This document shows positions 45,046-57,888 of a stretch of 64,000 nucleotides of DNA, one piece after another. The notes under the pieces were generated by a model. That model had not been told where the DNA came from and did not search any database. It saw only the letters and a list, made by a program, of their open reading frames with translations. The DNA is from Pseudomonas sp. dw_358 (lineage in GTDB: Bacteria > Pseudomonadota > Gammaproteobacteria > Pseudomonadales > Pseudomonadaceae): positions 1 to 64,000 of the forward strand of contig NZ_JAAVUX010000022.1 of the NCBI RefSeq assembly GCF_018449655.1, written 5' to 3'. Both the position numbers and the translations under genes were made by a program. Each line of letters begins with the position of its first letter. Within the stretch, counting starts at the first letter, position 1.

Positions 45046-48000
45046 TTAATTGTTCTTAAAGGCCACCGGCAGGCTGAACACGAACAGGGTTTCGCCGCCG
45101 CGCCCTCGCAGGGCATGCAGGGTGCCACCCTGGGCGATCATGATCGACCGGCAGATCGCCAACCCCATGCCCATGCCGTTGGGCTTGGTGGTGAAAAAGG
45201 CATCGAAGACCCGGCCCAGGTGCGCGTCCTGAATGCCGCCGCCGGTGTCTTCCACGGTGACCACCACCTGATTGCCAGCCTCCACCGACGAGGCCAGGGT
45301 CAGGTGCCGATGGCCTTCGTCGAGGGTGGCCATGGCATCCAGTGCGTTGATCACCAGGTTGTAGATCACCTGCTGCATCAGCACCCCGTCGGCGAACACC
45401 CGACTGCCAGCGGTGTTGAGCCGGGCAGTGACCGCCACGTGGCGATGGTCCACTTCGGTGGTCGTGAGCAGCAGCACCTGACGGATCACGTCATCGATGA
45501 TCAGACGGCTGCGATTGGGCGTGCGCTGCTTGGCCAGCGCTTGCAGGGCGACCACGATGTCGGCGGCCCGGCGGCCGTCACCGACGATGTCGCGCAGCCC
45601 TTCCAGGGCCTCGCCCACCTGGGGTTCGGCGCGGTTGAGCCAGCGCACGCTGGCGCTGGCGTTGGCGACGATGGAGACCAGCGGCTGGTTGATTTCATGG
45701 GCGATGGAGGCCGCCAGCTCGCCCATCAGAGTGCTCTGGTTGACCTGGGCCAGTTCCGCCCGGGCACTGCGCAATTGCACTTCGGTCTCGCGGCGACGCT
45801 GGTTCTCTTCCAGCAGCTCGCCATAGAGCCGCGAGGTTTCGAGGGAGATCGCCGCCTGGGCCGCCAGCAGCTCGATCACGCCAATCCGGGCTTCACTGAA
45901 CAGGCCCCGGGCCAACGGGTTTTCCAGATAGATCAGCCCGGTGACTTCGCCTTGCTTGAGCAATGGCAGGCACAGCATGGAACCGCTTCCGGGCACCCGG
46001 AACAGGCTGTCGCGGGCGTCGGGTACCTGCTCGGCGTCGTTCAGGGCAACCCATTGGCCGCTGCGCAGCACGCGGTAGATCACCGCCACGGGCAACTGCG
46101 CTTCGTCCAGGCTGACCCGGGACAGATCCATCTCGATCCCTGACGCGTGGGTCTGGCCACGCGCTACCACCAGCGGTTCGCCCTTGTGCAGCAACACCAG
46201 GGCGCCGCGCTGGGCGCCGGCGTGCACCAGGGTGTTGCTGATCAGGGTCTTGATCAGGCGCTCGAACACCACTTCGCGGGACAGCGCCTGGGAAGCCTTG
46301 GTCACCGAAATCAGGTCCAGGTGTTGTTGGCCATGGCGCAACTCCACCGAGGAGCGCGCATCGCCGGGCTGGTCATGCAGGCCCTGGTGTGCCGCCTCCA
46401 TCTGCCGAACCTTGGCCAGCGCGCCCCAACGCAGGTAGGCGTCCCGTGCCTGACGCCGATGACTGCGCGCGGCGGTGATCAAGCCCTGGGCCTGGCTGCA
46501 GCGCCCTGCCAGTTCATGGGCCAGGGCCTGCATGGGCGCCGACTCCAGGCTGGCGGCGTGCCCGATGGCAGCCTCGAACAGCCCCAGGGCCCGCAGCGGT
46601 TGTCCCTCGATGCGGGCCATCTCGGCCTCCACCAGCAGTTGCTTGTCGAGAAACAGTGATGGGTTCAGATCGGCCCAGCGCCGCAGGCTGCCGAGGTCGG
46701 GCGCCATGGCACGCAGGGTGCTGTCCGGATCACTGCCAGGCACGTGCAGGGCCGCCAGGTTCAGGGCGCGGTACAGCACCAGATCCAGCTGGTGAATATG
46801 CGCCGGCAGGCTCCAGGCCAGGGCCTGGGCGCGCCCGAGGCTGGCTAGCGAATGCCGGTGTTCGCCCTCCAGCCAGGCGACAATGGCGTCGAACAGCCAC
46901 CAGCACAGTTGTGCAGGAGCCATGCCCGAGGCGGTCACGACTTGCTGTTGCAAGGCCCATGACCGCACCGAGACCGAAGTTTCGCCGCGCAGGTGGCGGA
47001 TGTACATCAACTGCGTCTGCAACAGCATCTGCGCATCGCCGGTGCCTGGCAGGCCCGCCAGCAACAGGGCCTGCTCGATACTCGCCTGAACCTTGTCCAG
47101 CCCCAACCCCTGAGCCAGAAGAAGACAGACCCACTGGTGACTGGCATAACAGCTGGTGGCCGTTGCGCCTTCCTTGCGACCCGCCGCCACGGCACGTTCC
47201 AGACACTCGATGGAGAAACTCAAAGGCCGCATCCACACACTCACCTGCCCCAGCGCCAGCAGCATCGACGCTTCATGGGCGGGCACCGGCAAGCGCGCCA
47301 CCAGCCGGGCGGCCAGGTCGGCAAAGCGCAGGCCCTGTTGGTAGTCGCCCCACTGGTGGGCCACAGCCACGCCCAGCCAGGCCAACCCGCGCGGGGTCAC
47401 CGGGGAAACGCCATGGAGCAGTGCCATCTCGGTCATTCGGCATACCAGCGGCAAGGCCAGCCCGGTGCGGCTGAAGGCAGCCGGCACGATCAGGCTGGCC
47501 AGCAACTCCTGAGCCGCGTCGATCAGCGTGTTGGCGCTCATCGGCAGGTCGATCAAGGTCGCCACCGATCGCTCGGCCAACAGCGCGCGCACCCGTCCGT
47601 AGGCCGTTTCGGCCTGACCGGCACGGCCGTTGAAGTCGATGTCGAACAAGGTCAGACCGGCCAGACCGGCCTGCACCGCGCCCGCGTAGTCGCCGGCCAG
47701 CGTACTGGCATGCACCTTGAGCACGTGCAGGGCGGCACGCTGCTCCAGGCGAGTGGCACGTTCCAGCAAACGGTTGATGTGGGTGTCGGCCTCGACGTAT
47801 TCGCCGCCATGCACCAGGCACTGGATATACAACTGTTCCACGGCGTGGCTTTGCAATGAATGGTCGAGCCAGCGCTGCTCGTTGCCCAGGCTGCGGGCCA
47901 GGCGCAGGTACTCCAGGGCAAACGGCAGCGCGGCGGTGTCCCGGGCACGCTGGGCCGCTTGCAACAGGATGTCGATAAAAGCGGTGCGGTCGGCTTCGAG

Positions 48001-50241
48001 CACTTCATCCCGGGCCGCCTGCTGGATGTGCAACGCAATGCGAAAGAGCATGCCGCGCCGGTCGTCCGCACGCAGGGTCTGCGTGGCCAGGCCGACGGGG
48101 CGCGCCGGTGCCGGGCGGCTCATCTCGGTGATCAGCAGTCGTGCGATGCGGGTGTGCTGCACGCTGCGCTTGTCGTCGGGCACCAGCCGCCAGGCGGTTT
48201 CCCGTACCCGGTCGTGGCTGAAGCGCCAGCCTTCGGCGTCGATCAGCAGCAAGCCGGCGCTGACGGCCGGTTGCAGGTCGCTGCGCACCGCGTCGACGCT
48301 GTAGTCGGCCAGCCGTGCCACGCTGCGGGCATCCGCGCGGTTGCCCAGCATCGCCATCAGGCCCAGCAGGCGCCGGGTCGAACCGGGCAGACGGCTGAGC
48401 CGGCAGAGCATCAATTCGAGAACGTTCTGCGCCACCGGGTATTGGCTTACGCGCTCGGCATCCCAGCGCCAGCCGGGCACACCGGGTGGGGCCTCCAGGA
48501 GGCCGTCTTCGATCAAGTTGCACACCAGTTGCTGGACAAAGAACGGGTTGCCGGCGGTCTTCTCCATCAGTAACTCGGCCAGCGGCGCAAGGAGCGCCGA
48601 TTGCCAGCGCAGCTGCCCGGCCAGCATGGACTGCACCGCCGGCGTGTCCAGCGGCTGCAACTTGAGGCGGTGCACCGCCAGCCCGGCGGCAGGGTATTCG
48701 CGCATCCGCTGCAAGAGCTGGGCGAAGGCCGCAGCGTGATCGCCCGAGGCATCACGGTAAGCCCCCACCAACACCATATGGCGGACACGTCGCGCCGGCA
48801 GCCCGGCAAAAAAGGCCAGGCTGTCACGGTCCAGCCATTGCAGGTCGTCGAAGAACAACAGCAACGGTTTCTGGGCCCGGGCAAACACCCTCAGGCAATC
48901 GCTCAGCAGGTCTTGCAAATCACGCTCCTCACCGACGCTGCGCTCGCCCTCGGCGGACAACGGCCCCAACACCCATTCGATTTCCGGCAGCAACGCCAGC
49001 ATCCAGTGGGCCCGAGGCCCCAGAGCTCGCTGCAAGCGTTGCCGCCAGCGCTGCAAGGCGGCCGGACGCTCGCCCAACACTTGCAGAACCAGCCCGCGCA
49101 AGGCCCCGCACACCGCGGCGTAGGGCGTGTTCTGGCGTACCGGGTCGAAACGGCAGGCGGCAAAACGCAAGGCACTGGTGGCCAGATCTTGATGCAACTG
49201 GCGCAATAAGGCGGTCTTGCCGGTGCCATAGGGTCCGCTGACCAACACCGTGCTGCACTGGCCCTCTTCGCGCAGCTGATGGATCAGGCCGTGCAGGCGC
49301 AGCAGCTCACCCTCGCGCCCGGCCAGGCTTTGCGCCCAGGCCACCGGTGGCGGCTCCATGGCCTGCACTTCACCGTTCTCGCGCCACTGCACCAGGGCCC
49401 GGCGCAACACCTGAGTCAGCGTCGCGGCATCGGGATAGCGCTGGGTCGGGTCCTTGGCCAGCAAGCGCAGAATCACCGCGCTGACGGCGGGTGGAACATC
49501 GGCACGGGCGCGCTCCGGTGCCTGCGGCGGCTGGGCCAGATGCTGGTGCAGCCATTGCACGGCATCACTGGCAGTGAAGGGCAGGCGGCCGGTGAGCAGT
49601 TCGTAGAAGGTCACGCCCAGGCTGTACAGGTCACTGCGCTCGTCCGCCGCGCCGCCAACCCGGCCGGCCTGTTCCGGCGACATGTAGGCGAGGCTGCCGC
49701 TGATCACCGCCGTGTCCGGGACGGGATGCCCCCGCCGGCTGCTCAAAGCAAAACCGCTGAGTCGCACCACGCCATCCTCGCCTTCGAGAAAATGGCAAGG
49801 CTTGAGGTCGCGGTGCAGCACACCCTGATGGTGCAGGCAGGCCAACGCCTGAGCGGCACCCACCGCCAGTTGCAGGAACAGGGTGATGGACAGCTCGCTG
49901 CCCTGAGTGTCATCCAGGCTGCGACCGCCCGGCTCGTCGAGCACCAACAGCGGCCCTTCGGCGGTGTACAGCAATGCGGTCGGCACCACGGCCCAGGACG
50001 GGTCGAGCACATCGCGCAGATGAAACTCATGCTCCAGGCGCCGGAACACCTGCTCCGAACCGCTACCGGCCGGGCGCAGGATCAACCAGGGTCGCACGGC
50101 ATTGGGCGAACGCACGCGGTAATACGCGACCTCGCCGTCGACCCGCAACAATTGCCATTGCAACTGCTCCAGCCACTGATCGTTGAAACCGCCGATCTCG
50201 CGTCCATGCCCGCCTGGGCGGGTGTGCACCTGGTGCGTCAT
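45046..50241 (-). CDS. Giant Ser/Thr-kinase-like / AAA ATPase / GAF / histidine kinase protein
   Basis: A 1731-aa cytoplasmic signalling protein. Domains: eukaryotic-type kinase fold (~20-290), AAA_16 ATPase with Walker A GPYGTGKT (336-343), a long helical-repeat region (~650-1270), GAF (~1290-1470), coiled coil, and a histidine kinase with SIAHEINQPL (~1510) and a HATPase domain with N-box NLVINALDAM. The kinase-like domain keeps HRDLKP (143-150) but has CH in place of the usual xN, SGF (162-164) in place of DFG, and no clear VAIK Lys, so it may be a pseudokinase or an unusual kinase. ATG 50241 overlaps the upstream REC gene (ATGA); a GTG at 50247 is not needed. Confidence 0.9.
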   Translation of the reverse strand: MTHQVHTRPGGHGREIGGFNDQWLEQLQWQLLRVDGEVAYYRVRSPNAVRPWLILRPAGSGSEQVFRRLEHEFHLRDVLDPSWAVVPTALLYTAEGPLLVLDEPGGRSLDDTQGSELSITLFLQLAVGAAQALACLHHQGVLHRDLKPCHFLEGEDGVVRLSGFALSSRRGHPVPDTAVISGSLAYMSPEQAGRVGGAADERSDLYSLGVTFYELLTGRLPFTASDAVQWLHQHLAQPPQAPERARADVPPAVSAVILRLLAKDPTQRYPDAATLTQVLRRALVQWRENGEVQAMEPPPVAWAQSLAGREGELLRLHGLIHQLREEGQCSTVLVSGPYGTGKTALLRQLHQDLATSALRFAACRFDPVRQNTPYAAVCGALRGLVLQVLGERPAALQRWRQRLQRALGPRAHWMLALLPEIEWVLGPLSAEGERSVGEERDLQDLLSDCLRVFARAQKPLLLFFDDLQWLDRDSLAFFAGLPARRVRHMVLVGAYRDASGDHAAAFAQLLQRMREYPAAGLAVHRLKLQPLDTPAVQSMLAGQLRWQSALLAPLAELLMEKTAGNPFFVQQLVCNLIEDGLLEAPPGVPGWRWDAERVSQYPVAQNVLELMLCRLSRLPGSTRRLLGLMAMLGNRADARSVARLADYSVDAVRSDLQPAVSAGLLLIDAEGWRFSHDRVRETAWRLVPDDKRSVQHTRIARLLITEMSRPAPARPVGLATQTLRADDRRGMLFRIALHIQQAARDEVLEADRTAFIDILLQAAQRARDTAALPFALEYLRLARSLGNEQRWLDHSLQSHAVEQLYIQCLVHGGEYVEADTHINRLLERATRLEQRAALHVLKVHASTLAGDYAGAVQAGLAGLTLFDIDFNGRAGQAETAYGRVRALLAERSVATLIDLPMSANTLIDAAQELLASLIVPAAFSRTGLALPLVCRMTEMALLHGVSPVTPRGLAWLGVAVAHQWGDYQQGLRFADLAARLVARLPVPAHEASMLLALGQVSVWMRPLSFSIECLERAVAAGRKEGATATSCYASHQWVCLLLAQGLGLDKVQASIEQALLLAGLPGTGDAQMLLQTQLMYIRHLRGETSVSVRSWALQQQVVTASGMAPAQLCWWLFDAIVAWLEGEHRHSLASLGRAQALAWSLPAHIHQLDLVLYRALNLAALHVPGSDPDSTLRAMAPDLGSLRRWADLNPSLFLDKQLLVEAEMARIEGQPLRALGLFEAAIGHAASLESAPMQALAHELAGRCSQAQGLITAARSHRRQARDAYLRWGALAKVRQMEAAHQGLHDQPGDARSSVELRHGQQHLDLISVTKASQALSREVVFERLIKTLISNTLVHAGAQRGALVLLHKGEPLVVARGQTHASGIEMDLSRVSLDEAQLPVAVIYRVLRSGQWVALNDAEQVPDARDSLFRVPGSGSMLCLPLLKQGEVTGLIYLENPLARGLFSEARIGVIELLAAQAAISLETSRLYGELLEENQRRRETEVQLRSARAELAQVNQSTLMGELAASIAHEINQPLVSIVANASASVRWLNRAEPQVGEALEGLRDIVGDGRRAADIVVALQALAKQRTPNRSRLIIDDVIRQVLLLTTTEVDHRHVAVTARLNTAGSRVFADGVLMQQVIYNLVINALDAMATLDEGHRHLTLASSVEAGNQVVVTVEDTGGGIQDAHLGRVFDAFFTTKPNGMGMGLAICRSIMIAQGGTLHALRGRGGETLFVFSLPVAFKNN

Positions 50242-50672
50242 GGGCACCCCCCGGCCAGGGCCCGCTCGATGGCTGCCAGCAGGATGTCTTCGTTGAAGGG
50301 TTTGTGCAGAAAATCCAGCGCCCCCGCGGCATAGGCCTCATCGATGCAGGCCGGGTCCTGATGAGCCGACATGCAGATCACCGCTACCGTTTTGCCGCCG
50401 CGTTTCAGGCAGTGTTGCACCTGCAAGCCCTGCAAGCCCTCCATGCGCAAGTCCAGCAGCACACAGGCGGCTTCATTGACTTCTCGCGAGCCCAGGAAGG
50501 CTTCGCCCGAGGCAAAGCTGACGGTCCGGTAACCCACTGACTTGAGCAGGTTGGTCAGGCTCTTGCGCACCGACGCGTCATCGTCGACCACGCACACCAG
50601 ATCCACTGCGGGGGCCACAGCAAGGGCTTGAGTACCATCGACCGCGCGCGGGCGAGAGGTGGAGGAACTCAA
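50238..50672 (-). CDS. Stand-alone REC response regulator, TTG start
   Basis: A 144-aa single receiver domain: acidic pair VVDDDAS (~28-34), phosphoacceptor Asp in LLDLRM (~74), Ser in CMSAHQD, Lys in LHKPFN. The start codon is TTG at 50672, which overlaps the upstream TGA as TTGA, a translational-coupling arrangement. An N-terminal tail (~25 residues) precedes the fold. Together with the giant kinase and the wHTH-REC-LuxR protein it forms one signalling unit. Confidence 0.85.
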   Translation of the reverse strand: MSSSTSRPRAVDGTQALAVAPAVDLVCVVDDDASVRKSLTNLLKSVGYRTVSFASGEAFLGSREVNEAACVLLDLRMEGLQGLQVQHCLKRGGKTVAVICMSAHQDPACIDEAYAAGALDFLHKPFNEDILLAAIERALAGGCP

Positions 50673-51670
50673 GTGAAGCTGGGCTCATCAAGGGCGGCGA
50701 CGATGTCGATTCGCTCGCACAGGCGCACCAGCTCCACCAGGTTGCGCGCCTGCATCTTGGCCATGATGTGCTTTTTATGCACCTTGGCGGTGACCTCCTG
50801 GGTGCCGAGCTCGCTGGCAATCTGCTTGTTGAGGCGGCCTTGCAGCAACAGCAGCAAGACCTGCTGCTCCCGGGGCGTCAACGACCGGTAGCGCGCGCGT
50901 AGCTGCTGCTTGATGGCCAGCTCGACGTGGCGGCTGCGGGCGCTGGCGAAGGCGGCGGACACCGCGTCCAGCAACTGGTTCTCGTCGAATGGCTTGGTCA
51001 GGAACTCCAGGGCGCCGGCCTTGATGGCCTTGACGGACATCGGGATGGTCCCGTAGCCGGTCATGAAGATGATCGGACACTCCAGGCCCCGTTCGGTCAT
51101 GACCTGTTGCAGGTCGAAACCGCTGGCGTCGGCGAGGTTGACGTCCAACAGCAGGCAGGCCACCGGCGCGGTCAGAGGGCAAGCGAAGAAATCTTCGGCA
51201 CAGGCAAAGCTCATGCTCGGGATCCCGGCTGAACGCAGCAAGCGGCCCAGCGCCACCCGCACGCTGGGTTCGTCATCGACGATATAGACCAGCCCGGCCT
51301 CGTCGGCTTTTACAGCCACTCCCGGCTTGACCTCGCTCACGTGCGGCGGCGCCCACCAGGCCGCCACGGCCGGCGCCACCGGCGGTTCGAGAATCAGCCG
51401 GTAACCACGACCCGGCACAGTACGGATCGCTTCGCGCTCATCGCCCAGCAGTTTGCGCAAGGTCGAGACATGCACCTGCAGGTTGTTTTCTTCCACCACC
51501 AGATCCGGCCAGACCCGCGCCAGCAGTTGATCCTTGGACACCAGCTGGCCTTGGGCGGCAATCAATTCGGCCAGCACATCGAAGGCACGACTGCCCAGCT
51601 TGACCACACCCTGTTGGTCGAGAACTTCGCGCCGCTCGAGCGAAACACTGAGTTTGCCGATTCGAATCAT
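50669..51670 (-). CDS. Response regulator with two DNA-binding domains: wHTH-REC-LuxR
   Basis: A 333-aa regulator with an unusual order. An OmpR/CadC-type winged HTH comes first (~1-100: LGSRAFDVLAELIAAQGQLV, NNLQVHVSTLRKLLGDE, then TVPGRGYR). A receiver domain follows (~128-245: VYIVDDEPSVR, phosphoacceptor Asp in LLLDVNLADASG, LTKPFDENQ). A FixJ/NarL-type LuxR HTH closes it (~265-325: LTPREQQVLLLLLQGRLNKQ, VTAKVHKKHIMAKM). ATG 51670 is preferred over 51757. A tandem 12-bp repeat lies 23-47 nt upstream. Probably phosphorylated by the giant kinase two genes downstream. Confidence 0.88.
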   Translation of the reverse strand: MIRIGKLSVSLERREVLDQQGVVKLGSRAFDVLAELIAAQGQLVSKDQLLARVWPDLVVEENNLQVHVSTLRKLLGDEREAIRTVPGRGYRLILEPPVAPAVAAWWAPPHVSEVKPGVAVKADEAGLVYIVDDEPSVRVALGRLLRSAGIPSMSFACAEDFFACPLTAPVACLLLDVNLADASGFDLQQVMTERGLECPIIFMTGYGTIPMSVKAIKAGALEFLTKPFDENQLLDAVSAAFASARSRHVELAIKQQLRARYRSLTPREQQVLLLLLQGRLNKQIASELGTQEVTAKVHKKHIMAKMQARNLVELVRLCERIDIVAALDEPSFT

Positions 51671-51692
51671 GGGGTTCTCGTGGGTACGCTGC

Positions 51693-51717
51693 AGACATCC
51701 GGGAAAGACATCCGGGA
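51693..51717. repeat. Tandem 12-bp direct repeat upstream of the double-HTH regulator
   Basis: AGACATCCGGGA occurs twice (51693-51704 and 51706-51717), separated by one A, so the period is 13 bp. It lies 23-47 nt before the ATG at 51670, in the promoter/leader region. Winged-HTH regulators of the OmpR type bind tandem direct repeats, so autoregulation is possible. Confidence 0.55.
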
Positions 51718-51944
51718 CCGTTGACGGAGGCTGGGAAACCTCAGGGTAGTGATCCACGGGCCCGGACGCAATTACCCCCGAGGATAGTGCCGTCGTTAAG
51801 GTAAAGGGAGTGGGTTACTGTCAACCAGCGGGAGACAGTGAGACCTGTTTGAGCCGATTTATGAACTTATCCTTCCGCCGTAATCTAGCCCCAACACGAC
51901 CGAACAGGCATTCAACCCCGGCCGTGAACCTACTGGAGAAGATT

Positions 51945-52667
51945 ATGCTGACCCTCAGAAAAGCATCGCAACGTGGCCTGGCTGATCATGGCTGGCTGAA
52001 ATCGCGCCACACGTTTTCCTTCGGCCATTACCGTGACCCGCTGGAACAGGGCTTTTCCGACCTGCTGGTGATCAACGACGACCGCGTCGCCGCCGCCAAG
52101 GGCTTCGGCCAGCACCCACACCGGGACATGGAGATCTTTTCCTACGTGCTCGAAGGCGCGCTGGAACACAAGGACACCCTGGGCACCGGTTCCGTGATCC
52201 ACCCGGGCGATGTGCAACTGATGAGCGCTGGCACCGGCGTGGCCCACAGCGAGTACAACGCTTCGTCCACGCAGCCGGTGCACTTTCTGCAGATCTGGAT
52301 CGTGCCGGAAGTGGCTGGCGCCAAACCGCGTTACCAGCAGGAGCACTTCACCCGTGAGCAGAAACAGGGCCGTCTGCAATTGATCATCTCGCCCGACGGC
52401 GCCGACGGCTCGCTGACGGTGCGCCAGAATGCGCGGGTCTACGCCGGGCTGTTCGACGGCGACCAGAGCGCCACGCTGGAACTGGCGGTCGATCGGTATG
52501 CCTATGTGCACGTGGCCACTGGCTCCGTCGAACTCAATGGGCAACGGCTGGAAGCAGGCGATGGTGTCCGGGTTCGCGAAGAACACGCGCTGACCCTGAG
52601 CCGCGGGATCGACGCCGAGGTGCTGGTGTTTGATCTGCGGGCGCAGGAATTGCCGCGGATGCCTTGA
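51945..52667 (+). CDS. Pirin-family protein (YhhW-like quercetinase type)
   Basis: A 240-aa bicupin. The metal ligands of the N-terminal cupin appear as HPHRDME and GTGVAHSEYN (His, His, His, Glu; ~57-103), as in YhhW, which has quercetin 2,3-dioxygenase activity. The ORF is open to 51810, but MLTLRKAS (51945), preceded by GGAGA, is the natural start. Stands alone, divergent from the two-component island. Confidence 0.9.
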   Translation: MLTLRKASQRGLADHGWLKSRHTFSFGHYRDPLEQGFSDLLVINDDRVAAAKGFGQHPHRDMEIFSYVLEGALEHKDTLGTGSVIHPGDVQLMSAGTGVAHSEYNASSTQPVHFLQIWIVPEVAGAKPRYQQEHFTREQKQGRLQLIISPDGADGSLTVRQNARVYAGLFDGDQSATLELAVDRYAYVHVATGSVELNGQRLEAGDGVRVREEHALTLSRGIDAEVLVFDLRAQELPRMP

Positions 52668-52701
52668 GGTTGTTCAGGGGGTTGTCGGTACATGGCTGGA
52701 G

Positions 52702-52759
52702 ATCTCGTCAAGCCTCACCACCGGCCGCACGGCCGGCCCGTGGCAGGTCTTGACGAGAT
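52702..52759. terminator. Large stem-loop between convergent pirin and hybrid kinase genes
   Basis: ATCTCGTCAAG (52702-52712) pairs perfectly with CTTGACGAGAT (52749-52759), and inside it CCGGCCG (52721-52727) pairs with CGGCCGG (52730-52736) around a CA loop. The nested arms flank an imperfect middle part. It lies in the gap between convergent genes, so a bidirectional terminator is likely. Confidence 0.55.
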
Positions 52760-52775
52760 ACCATGACAGCACCCC

Positions 52776-56416
<3,641 letters not shown>

Positions 56417-56417
<1 letters not shown>

Positions 56418-57043
56418 CAGATGAGCGAGTGACGTCTGGCAACGTCCGCCAGGTCAACTACCGAGCGCACCCTGAGTTTTTCGATCAGGCGCGTCTTGTA
56501 GGTGCTCACGGTCTTGTTGCTGACCAGGATCGCGCGGCTGATCTCCATATTGGTCATGCCCTTGGCCAGCCCGCGCAGAATGGCCAGCTCGCGATCGCTC
56601 AAGCTGGCGATGCACTCCTGTTCGGAATACACATGCTCGCTGCAATGCACCGAACTCAAGACCACATCCGGAAAAAAGGTGAACCCGGACATCAACGCCA
56701 GCGCCGCCCGGCCCAGCGCCGGCAGATCATCGCTCTTGCAGATATACCCCATGGCGCCCATTTTCATGCTGCGCAGGGAATAGTAATCCGGCGTCTGGGT
56801 GGTCAGGATCAGGATGCGGATACGCAAGCCGAGGCTGCGCACCCGGTTTGCCACCTGCAGACCGTCCAGGCCTGGCAGGGCTATATCGAGTACCAGCAAG
56901 TCGGGTTCCAGATCGCGGGCCATGTGCAGGGCCTCGATGCCATTGTCGGCCTCGCCGATCACGTCGAAAAAATGATGCTCGAGCGTCAGCCTGACACTGG
57001 CGCGAATGAACGGATGATCATCAACGATCATGGCGGTGGGCAT
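56417..57043 (-). CDS. NarL/FixJ-type response regulator (BvgA/RocA-like)
   Basis: A 208-aa regulator: REC domain (~1-120: IVDDHPFIRA, phosphoacceptor Asp in LLVLDIALPGLDG, CKSDD with the conserved Lys) and a LuxR HTH (~145-205: LSDRELAILRGLAKGM, VSNKTVSTYKTRLIEKL). AAGGAGG five bases upstream chooses MPTAMIV at 57043. It lies 39 nt after the chaperone gene and overlaps the kinase by one base, so chaperone, regulator and kinase form one transcript. Palindromic boxes at 57916-57954 and 62426-62464 are its likely targets. Confidence 0.92.
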
Positions 57044-57082
57044 GTAAACCTCCTTGGACATGGATGGCGCAGCGGGCCGTGA

Positions 57083-57817
57083 TCAGCCGTCGAGCTCGAC
57101 GTGCTCGCGTTTTTCGCCCTGGATCAAGTCGAACCGGTACACCCGCCCCGGCTTTTTCTCGAAGCGGCGCTGGCTGCCGGGCAGCAGGTGATGTTTGGTG
57201 GCGTCAGCGCATTCCAGGCCGTCGGGGGTGCAGTTGATGACGTGATCCAGCACCACGGTGGCGTTGCCGTCGTTGGGTACACCGAAGTCCCTGGCCTGGT
57301 CGTCGACCCGCGCGCTGAACCGGGTCTGCGCGGGGCGCACGAACAACAGCGAGCCGTAGCCGGCGAGGATGTTGACGCCGGCTTTCATCTGTTCCTGATA
57401 GGCCTGGGCCTGGGCGGCGTCGATGTCGAAGCCCTCGTTGGCTTCAGGCAGCACCGGAATGAATCGCAGGCGGAAGTAGCGCTCATGGTCACGCTCGCCA
57501 CGAAACAGCAGACGCACCGACTGCATGCCATTGGCTGGCACGATCAACCGCGCGGGGCTGGCCACCAGCGGCCGCTCGGCAGCCGGCACGCCTTCCAGGC
57601 TGATTTCTTCGGGCTGGCCTTGGGCGTTGTAGACGATTTCGGCAACGCTGACCCGCACAAACGCGGTGGTGTCACCGCCATTGCGCACCCGCTTGAGCAG
57701 GCTGCTGCGGGTGCCCGGCAGATAGTCGTAGAGCCCACCGATGTTCAGTTGCACCGCGCCCTGGGCAGCGCTGCAGAACAGCCCCAGGCACACCAGCAGC
57801 AAGATCGAACCTTTCAT
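57083..57817 (-). CDS. Alpha-fimbrial periplasmic chaperone (CooB/CblB-like)
   Basis: A 244-aa periplasmic protein with a signal peptide (MKGSILLLVCLGLFCSAAQG) and two Ig-like domains. Its N-terminal strand region (VRNGGDTTAFVRVSVAEI), PANGMQSVRLLF and RYFRLRFIPV match CS1/CFA-I-family chaperones rather than classic FimC. It stabilises pilin subunits in the periplasm. Unusually it is last of the fimbrial genes and has its own promoter (57889-57954). GAGG precedes the ATG. Confidence 0.85.
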   Translation of the reverse strand: MKGSILLLVCLGLFCSAAQGAVQLNIGGLYDYLPGTRSSLLKRVRNGGDTTAFVRVSVAEIVYNAQGQPEEISLEGVPAAERPLVASPARLIVPANGMQSVRLLFRGERDHERYFRLRFIPVLPEANEGFDIDAAQAQAYQEQMKAGVNILAGYGSLLFVRPAQTRFSARVDDQARDFGVPNDGNATVVLDHVINCTPDGLECADATKHHLLPGSQRRFEKKPGRVYRFDLIQGEKREHVELDG

Positions 57818-57888
57818 GCAAATACCTCATGGCGGCGGCCGCAAGGGCCGCCCGTTGATGGCGTCAGAGGGTGAGGTGTCCGGCAAGA

